Source: Sarcocystis neurona
Lineage: Eukaryota; Apicomplexa; Conoidasida; Eucoccidiorida; Sarcocystidae
DNA length: 64,000 nt
Assembly: GCA_000727475.1 (NCBI GenBank)
Contig: KL647288.1
Coordinates: 10,364,903-10,428,902, forward strand
Direction of reading: 5' to 3'
A model generated the notes under the pieces. It saw nothing but the letters and a program-made list of their open reading frames with translations. It did not search any database and was not told where the DNA came from. A program made the translations under genes and the position numbers. Shown in pieces: positions 56,603 to 64,000 of the stretch (position 1 is the stretch's first letter; each line of letters begins with the position of its first letter).

Positions 56603-59600
56603 GCACGTACGCGACATTTTGCCAAGAGTTGCTGCCGGCGACGACATAGGCCATATCGACACTCGCGTTGCCGGTAACACCCGCATCTTCGTGTGCTACA
56701 GCAGCTGCTGCTTGGTAAGCGCCGTCTTCTTCGATCCGTAGAGCAGCGGTCTGTACCGCTGTTCCCGACCCGGAAGGGAAGGAAGCGCTGCTGCTGCCAC
56801 GTGCACCTCGGTCATCCCTCTCTGAAGCTGCAACTGCACTGCTGTTGCTGCTGCCTGCCATGATGTAGGGCGCGTCCTCCAGCGGTTGCTGTCGGTGCTG
56901 CTGGTGCTGCGGGAGGACAAATCGCTGCGGCTGCATGCAGTACTGACCGGACCCATGCGGCGCCTCCCTTCGCATCCCGTGAAGCTGCTGCTGGGCCTGA
57001 TGCTCTGCCTGCGGCTGACGATACTGCCGCTGTCGCTGCTGCCACATCTGATGCTGCTGCTGGTGCACCACCCCCGGCGCCTCTCCCTGCTGCACAAGAA
57101 CACCCCGGGACCGCTGCTCCTCTTCCCGCTGCTGCTGTTGCTGCTGCCGCTGTGACTGCGGTGATTGGCTGCGAATGGTCCCAAGTATGTGGAGCCAGTA
57201 CTGCTGCAGGGCCCTCGCCTCCCGCGGAGCTGACGCAGCGGCAAGAGAGGCACTTTGGACGTGTAGTAATTCAATCATCTGCCTCAACGTCGAGAAGTGG
57301 TCTACCTGCCACTGCAGGAGCCAACTAATCAAGACCGCCAAGACTGTCTCCCACCCTGTTGCTGCCGCTCCACTTCCTGTCTCGCCTTCAGCTCCTCTCC
57401 CGCACGCACCAACGCCGTCTTCCGGTACCGACTGATCTCGCTGGTGCGTCTGCTGCTGCTGCAGTCTCCCCTTCTGCTGTTGTTGCAGCTGGTGCAGCTG
57501 CAGTTGGTTCTGCTGCTGCTGCGTCTCCGCCTGCTGCTGGTTGTCCTCCTCCTCTCGCTGCTGCTGGTTGTCCTCCTCCTCATGCTGCTGCTGCAGCAGA
57601 GCTGGGGAGATAGCAGCAACGGACTCGTAGGGAGGAGCGACGCTGAGCAGCAGCAGCAGCGACCGCAGCAAAGCGAACGTGGGGCGCAAGGCGGAAACAA
57701 GCGGCGTCAGAGCCAGCAGCGGAACGGCAAGCAGAGACGGCAACGGAGGTGGCCACGTCTCCTGCGTCTTTGCTGTTTCTTCTCTCGGCAGCAAACGTCG
57801 GGCTACGACGGGGCTCACTGCTGCCCTTCTGCCTCCTGCTGCTGCTCTCGTCGGAGAGCCGGGTCTTTCTTCGCTGCTACTTCTGCTGCTCGAAGAGCTG
57901 CCGCTCGACACGCTGATGCTGCTGCGCGAAGACACTCTCTCCCACTCCAGCTCCTCTCCCCCACCCCCGCCGCTACTACCCTTTCTGGTGCTGCTGTTGT
58001 TGCTGCCGTCCGCGCTGTTGCTGCTGCTCGCGTCGCTGCTGTTCTTCCTGCTGCTGCGTTTCTTCCCCTGATATGCCCACGTGCTTTCCGGTCGCCGGCT
58101 GCTTCCTGTCGCCGTGCCGGTGCTCGCTGTCACATGCGGGTGGGAAATAACAGCAGCATGACCAGCAGCAGCAGCAGCAACAAATGGCAGAGTCGCACCT
58201 GCACTTCCACAGCTGCTGCCTCCTCGACGGTGAGTGCGCAAGAAGTCATGTGGAGGGGGAGCAGCAGCAGCAGAAGCATCGGTCCCAGCAGCAGCCCCTG
58301 CAGCAACAGCTGCTGCAATAAGGAGAGAAAGGAGGAAGTCCAGAAGCTGTAGCAGCAATGGAGAGGGAGGCCACACAAGAGGCAGAGCCTCTTCTTTATA
58401 CGGGAGCAAAGGAGGCATGCGCAGCCAGACAGCTGCTGCGGCAACATGAGGAGCCAACAATGCGGCAAGAGCTGATCCTACGCGTAAACTTGGCTGGCTG
58501 CTAGATAGCGGAGAGTCACCCCTTTCGGCCGCACCTAGCGCTCCTTCTTCTTTACGTAGTGTAGACGTCCTGCCCATTGTTGCGGCTGCTGCCGGTTCTG
58601 CCGTTGCTGCCGCCGCCCCTGCTGCCGCCGCTGCAGAGGTCCCGGAAGGCAGCGGAGAGAGCGGCCAGAGGGGGGAAGCGCCAAGCGCGGAGATGACGCA
58701 GCAGCTTTGAGGAATAGGTGTTGTCACCGAGACACGGTGAATAGCAGCAACAGCATCAACGGGGTATGACGCAGCAGTAGCAGCAAAAGCAGCCGCGGGT
58801 GCATCAGCAGCAGCGGTAGCAGCAGGAGGCGCAGCCGCAATAGCAGCACGAGACGGAGCAGCGGAAGCAGCAGCATATTTTGCATCAGTGCGGCACGAAG
58901 TAGCATCAATGTAAGTGAGAAGAAACAGAGGACGGGGGGCAACTGAGAGAGGCAGGCTGCTGGAAGACGCAGGCATATGCAGCCGTTCAAATTCTCTTGC
59001 CAGTACCCTCCACGCAAGCAGGTAACAGCGCCACTGCACCGACGCAGCAGCTGCTGCTGCTTCGGGTGCTGCTGTTGTGTTTTCAGTTTGCTGCTTCTGC
59101 GCAGCAACAAACCCTGGTGCGTGCCCTACAGATGCAGCAGTTCCCCACGCCCGAGGCAAGCAAGCAGCTGCAGCAGCAGTAGCAGGTAGTTTTCCAGCCG
59201 CAGGATTAGCCGCAGGAACAGAAGAAGAAGCGGCAACAGGAGCAGGAAGAGTGGGACGCCTGCTTCCAGCAGACTCGGCAGCAACAGCAAGATGAGAGGG
59301 CGGCGGAGGCGGAGGTCGGGAAAAGGTGGAAGGAGAAGGAGGACGAGGAGGAGAAGGAGGAAAAGAAGCGGCTACTGCAGGTGAGACGCGTGCGGCAGCA
59401 GCAGCAGAGTAACGATATAGATTGCTGCGTTTGGCAGCGATGTCGACGACAAAGAAAAGGAGGAAAGGAGAGGAAGAGAGGAGGGCGGCAAAGGACGGGT
59501 GGAGCGCCGCACGCAGCATGCATCTTTCAACGGCAGGAGAGAAGAAAGCCGAGGGAAACAACATGCTGCGACAAGAAGAAAAGAAGGCGGAGAAATTCGA

Positions 59601-60870
59601 CTGATTAGTCAGACTGCTGCCGCAGTCGCTTGCACTTGTGCTGCTGCTGGTGCTGCTGACCGCCGACACGTAGCTGCCGCTGCTCCTTGCCGCTCGCTCC
59701 TTGCTGCAGTCGCTGCTGCTGCTCAGAAAGGTCTGCTGTCCTGCTGCTGCTGCGGCTGTCGCAGCAGGGGCGGAAGAAGCGAGAAGGGTAGAAGAGCAGT
59801 GCCAGACAGGGAGAGTGAAGAGAGGGAGTACACACAAGTCACCGTAGGGTTCAGCAGCCCTGCTGCTGCATCTCTTCCAGCACTGCAGTTGACGACGGGC
59901 GGTCGCGACTGCCTGCTGCTCTTGTTGCTGTAGCAGCAAACGGTTCTCCACTTCACCTGCCTGTAGCAGCCGTTGGCTTTCCTGTATCCTTGTCTCTGCC
60001 CAACATCCGCACTGGCTGCAGCTCCACGACTCCCTGCTACTGCTACTGCTGCTACCCACTGCCAGCCTGCTGCTGCCAGTCCAACGGCTGCAGGGGAGAC
60101 TGCCGCTGCTCTCGACGCTACTGCTGCTGCTGCTCCTCAGCGAGAGGCTGCTGCTCTCCTTCTCGCAGCCGCTCCTGCAGCAGACGGCATCGCTGCTCCT
60201 GTAGCTGTCCGGAAGCCAGCTGCTTCCGCCGTCCTCGCAGTCCGCGCTCCTGTTGAGGCTGCCGCAGCTGCCACCTCCAAGCGCTGTGGTTTCTTCTTCG
60301 CTGTTGCTGTCGTCATCGTCTTGCATGGAACCACATAAACAGCAAAAAAAACACGGCGGCCACCCTACCTTTTCCAACACCTGCCGCTGCTGTCGCTCCA
60401 GCACCTCCTCATGTCGCTCCTGCTGCTCTCCTTGTAGAGGCACCTGCTGCTGCTGCTGCTGTTGCACGAGGACTCTCTGCTGCCGCTCCACCGGTCTGCT
60501 ATTCCTCACCAAGTAGCCGAGAGGCGAGGAAAACGCTCCTCCTGTCTTTGGTGTAGCAGCGCCCACCAGGCCGCACGCAGCAGCAAGCGCCTCTATTTCG
60601 TCCAGACGCGCCCGCTGCAAGATCATCTGCGGCAGCGCCGGCTGCGCGGCAAACCACGGCAGGAGCGGGGCCGGCAGGTGCATCAGCTGCAACAGACGCC
60701 GCATGCACAGGTAGGGGAAGAGCAAACAGCAGCGACACACAGCAGTGGACGTAGCAGCAACAGAAAAAGCCCTTGGCGCTCTGCAGCAGTAACAACGTCG
60801 ACAGCGTATCGAGAACAAGAGCAGAGGCTCCTCCCAAACCCAACAGCGGCCCAAGGAAGTGAGCGACCAT
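56559..60870 (-). CDS. Large Gln/Ala/Ser-rich protein, unknown
   Basis: The minus strand is open for about 1430 codons from 60854 to TAG at 56559. An ATG at 60870 in another frame gives a better N-terminus (MVAHFLGPLLGLGG, a hydrophobic segment) and joins the long frame through a 64-base intron, 60687-60750, in matching phase 0. The protein continues with PWFAAQPALPQMILQRARLD, a Gln-rich block, an acidic stretch DDDDSNSEEE, long Ser- and Ala-rich regions, and a C-terminal part with ISWLLQWQVDHFSTLRQMIE. Repeat-free islands such as MLRAALHPSFAALLSSSPFL and CYLLAWRVLAREFERLHMP suggest an alpha-helical core expanded by homopolymers. I do not recognise the family. Extra introns inside the repeat-rich parts cannot be excluded. 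The stop codon lies inside a coding repeat (see findings). Confidence 0.55.
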
Positions 60871-61080
60871 GCGTGAAACAGCAGCTCACACTGACGCAGA
60901 GACAGGGGAGCAGCAGCTGCGGACAGCAGCGGCTACAGCAAAGCGTGAGACGATCTACGCATGCAGCGCCGCTGCCCGCAGATGACGAAGCCCCCTCCCT
61001 TCACAGGTGGCAGCAGCTACATGCAACAGCAACAGCAGAAAACGAAGTCGCGGCAGCGCGGTGCAGCAAGAACAGTAGCC

Positions 61081-64000
61081 TCAGAAACGCGGCGGCAGCA
61101 GCAAACCACTGACGAATTGCACCAGCTGCAACAGGAAAGGCGGTATTCTCGAGAGCAGCTGCAGCCGCTCCTCCGGCTGCAGCAGCAGACAGACTGCAGC
61201 AACCATCCCTCGATCAGCAACTGGTTCACGAGCTGCAGGAGAAGCAGCAGCAAAGAGACGCTAGCACACCAGCCGCACACCGCTGCGGCAGTACTGTGCA
61301 GTGCAGTCACAAGCCACACGGAGACACAGCGAGGAGGCCGGGCGAAAACAACACTCCTGCCAGAAATATACCTGCGTGCATGCATGTATACGCATACATA
61401 CGAAGACAGACAGAGACACAAACAGAGTCGCATGTGCCCAGACGCCGCACAGCAGCACCGACCTACACATACGTTTATATATATATATATATATGTGTAC
61501 AGATGAGGACAGAAAGAACTCCGTATGCGACTTCGTTGTGAACGTGGAGATGCACCAGCGGCAGCGGTCGACAGAAAGCGACACGCGTTACCTCGTAGAG
61601 AAGCTGGAGCGCCTCCTCTCCCGCGGTCGGTTCTGCAGATGCCGCTGCAGGTGCTGCTCTTGGATCTGGTGCTTCTGCTGCAGTTGCTGTCGGCAACGGT
61701 GCGGGCGTCGCTGCTGGTGTCCCTCCTGTTGCTGCTGGTGCTCCTGAAGCCGTCCGAACCGCAGTCGTCGCTGCTCCGGGTGCTGCGTCTGCTGCTTCTT
61801 CCATCTGCAGCCTTCCTGCCACAGGAAGCGCCATCTTTTGCCCCGCCAGAGTCACGGCAACACAAGCGCCAGCTGGTGCTGCACGCGGTGGTAGCTTCCG
61901 CTGCGGAGACTCAGCGGCCACAGAGACGTGCGTCTGCGGCGCTGCTCGCTCCACACGCGATAGCAGCGCCAGCCCCTGCTGCAAATCCTGCGCGACGACG
62001 AGCCGCGGACCCGGCGGAGGCTTCGCTTCACGTACCAGCTGCTGTTGCTGCTCCGGCAACTGCTGCTGTTGCACCTGCAGGTGCTTCTGTTGCGCCTGCA
62101 GGTGCTGCTGCTGCAGGAGGTCGAGGCGGCAGTGTACGTACACCCCGTACAGCTTGAGCAGCAGTGAGCAGCGCTGCACAGCAGCAGCTCGCAGCAGCAG
62201 CAGCTCACGGGCTCCTGCAGCGTCACCGATAACAGCCACAAGGCTTTTTCTCGCAGCTATTACTGCAGCCACACTCTCTTCAATACACCTGCTGCACGTC
62301 ACCTTTCTCTTCTCCCCCTCCCCGGCGCTGACTCCCATCGCGCCCTCCGCCGCCTGCGGAGCCCCGGCAGGAGTTGCTGCAGCCGCCGCAGCGGCACTCG
62401 CTGCAGCAGCAGCTGCTGCCAGCCCTGCTGTTCGTCCGAGAGCGCGCAGCAGAAAAAATCCCACGCACCTAGCCCCCTCCCCTCCTGCCGCGGCGCTCGA
62501 AGCAGCAGCAACGGCAGAAGCAGCGGTCTCTGCATGTGCCAACTCCGCAAGCACGCAACCCCACAACAGTACCGCCCCACGGCGCTTCAAAGCAAGACTC
62601 TTCTTGCTACAATCAGCAGCAGCGGCAACATGCGCTTTCAATTCGAGTGTTGCGCGCGATGTCTGGCTGCTGTCGTTGCGGCTGCCGTCGATCCTGCTGC
62701 TGCTGTTTCTGCTGCTCTTGGCGCTGCTGTTTGAACAAGACAGGAGCAGCTGCTGCCGAGCTTCCAACTGCAGCAACTCTTCAACGATTGTGCAAATCAA
62801 CGTGTCGTAGAAAACCACTGATTCATTTCTCCTGCTACCCGAGGCGCGCTCCTCCCTCTTCTCAGCAGGCAACAGCTGCTGCTCAGGCAACACTGCCGCA
62901 CTTCTCTGCATGCAGTGTACAGCTCCCGGTGGCGCAGAAGCAGCCACAGACACCAGCGGCTGGACCTGCCGTTGCTGGCCCTGCGCCAGCACCTGCAGCT
63001 GGGGCTGCGTCTGTTGACGTCTCAGCTGCTGTTTCGGATACTGCGGCTGCTGCTGCGGCGGCAGTTGGTGCGGCTGCTGCTGGTGCGGCTGCTGCTGTTG
63101 CGGCAGTTGGTGTAGCTGCTGCTGTTGCTGCGGCAGTTGCTGCCACTGCTGCTGCGGCTGCATCGTTTGCGTCTGCCATTGCTGCCGCTGCTGCATCGGC
63201 GACTGCGTCTGCCCGTGCTGCTGCTGAGGCAGCTGCTGCAGCTGTTGCATTTGCTCCTGCTGCTCCTGTAACTGGAGGCGGCGTTGTAGCTGCGGCACCT
63301 GCCCCGCGACGAGCCGTGCTACGGCCAGTAGCGTCGTCTGCGGACGGCGTTGCACGCGGGTCTCGTTCGCAGCGGCAGCTGTGGCAGCAGAGCCAGCCCC
63401 TGCCGGAGCAGGAGCATGAAGTGCACTAGTAGCCGCCGCCACAGTGCCAGGACCCCGTTCAGGAGAGCCTGAGGAAGCTCCTACAAAATCAACCTCTGAA
63501 GCGGCAGACGCAGCTCGGGCAGCAGCGGCAGGGCCCAGAGCACCAGCAGCAGGGGCAGCAGCAGCAGGGGCAGCAGCAGCAGGGGCAGCGGCAGCAGCAG
63601 GCGACGCAGCAGTAGAAGGCGACCTACCTGTAGCTACGGCCTCTCTGTTGGCTTCGTTAGCGGCTGTCGAAAGAGAAGGCGGGTGTGTGCGAGGCGACCG
63701 ACGCAGAGAAACGGACTGCAGCACTCCCGCTACATACTGTTGTAGCTGTATCTGCTGCTTTGATATAGCAGCTGCAGCACAAGGAGTCCTGGTGTTACTA
63801 TGACACGACATGCATCTGCAGGGGGCAGTGCTGCACCTGCTGCCCTCGGCGCTTTTGCTGTGCGTCTCGCTGCCGCTGCTGGCAGCGCTACTGTTGCAGA
63901 CGCCATTCCTGCCACTGCCGTCCGAGACAACGCCGTTGTTGGTGGCCACGCTGCTGCTGGTGGTACTTCCGCTACTGATGCTGCTGCTGCTGTTGACACT
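61081..64000 (-). CDS. Gln/Ala-rich protein, 5' end outside the window
   Basis: The long minus-strand frame is open to the right edge without an ATG, so the gene is cut by the window. It ends its large exon at 61592 before GTAACG; a last exon, 61176 down to 61081, keeps phase 0 and adds PEERLQLLSRIPPFLLQLVQ to a TGA. The 415-base intron contains a (TA) run at 61474-61493. The protein has a Gln-rich block (about 62900-63260) and Ala runs, with repeat-free helical islands: VFYDTLICTIVEELLQLEAR, LALKRRGAVLLWGCVLAELA and LLLKLYGVYVHCRLDLLQ. Those islands probably form the folded core. No family is recognised. Confidence 0.6.

Noticed and set aside
1..64000. Search by eye for telomere-type AAACCCT arrays, rRNA, tRNA, CRISPR and retroelement proteins
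   Set aside because: None was found. CRISPR would not be expected in this kind of nuclear genome.

Overview
The window looks like nuclear DNA of a coccidian apicomplexan, most probably Eimeria or a close relative. The evidence is the dense CAG/GCA/CTG triplet runs, which become long Ala, Gln, Ser and Gly tracts inside otherwise conserved proteins, the many short exons with GT..AG introns, and the large blocks of alternating purine-pyrimidine DNA (CA, TG, TA, CG). I could not run any search; all gene structures below are hand-built from reading frames, splice signals and intron phase.

Layout. Bases 1-10600 hold no gene I can defend; they are mostly alternating purine-pyrimidine DNA with CA and TA microsatellites and three small tandem duplications. 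From about 10.6 to 28.5 kb the + strand carries a series of short exons, several joined by matching intron phase. The central block (17.99-23.66 kb) encodes EF-hand-like loops followed by a segment resembling a cyclic-nucleotide-binding fold. A second set of + strand exons ends at 32162. From 33.4 to 39.0 kb a single-exon minus-strand gene encodes an importin-beta-family receptor of the transportin-3/importin-13 type, swollen by homopolymers. Bases 39.0-44.9 kb are a CAG/CTG-rich stretch with competing open frames on both strands. From 44.94 to 50.70 kb lies the best-resolved spliced gene, a six-exon TVP23-family Golgi membrane protein whose exon lengths and phases all agree. Its introns hold a CAG array, a cluster of GTGTACGTACAC palindromes and CTG-rich DNA. 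From 52.47 to 54.76 kb a + strand multi-exon gene encodes a membrane-anchored, Cys-containing protein. At 56.14-56.38 kb there is a small candidate secreted protein. The right end carries two minus-strand, Gln/Ala/Ser-rich genes: one at 56.56-60.87 kb, the other running off the right edge (61.08->64.0 kb).

The two genes I can name act in general cell biology: nuclear import of cargo (transportin-3/importin-13 type) and late-Golgi/endosome trafficking (TVP23). There is no operon logic; neighbouring genes are on either strand and separated by repeat-rich DNA. I found no rRNA, tRNA, CRISPR array or clear transposon. The least explained items are the EF-hand locus, the intronic palindrome family, and a stop codon that sits inside a coding repeat at 56559.
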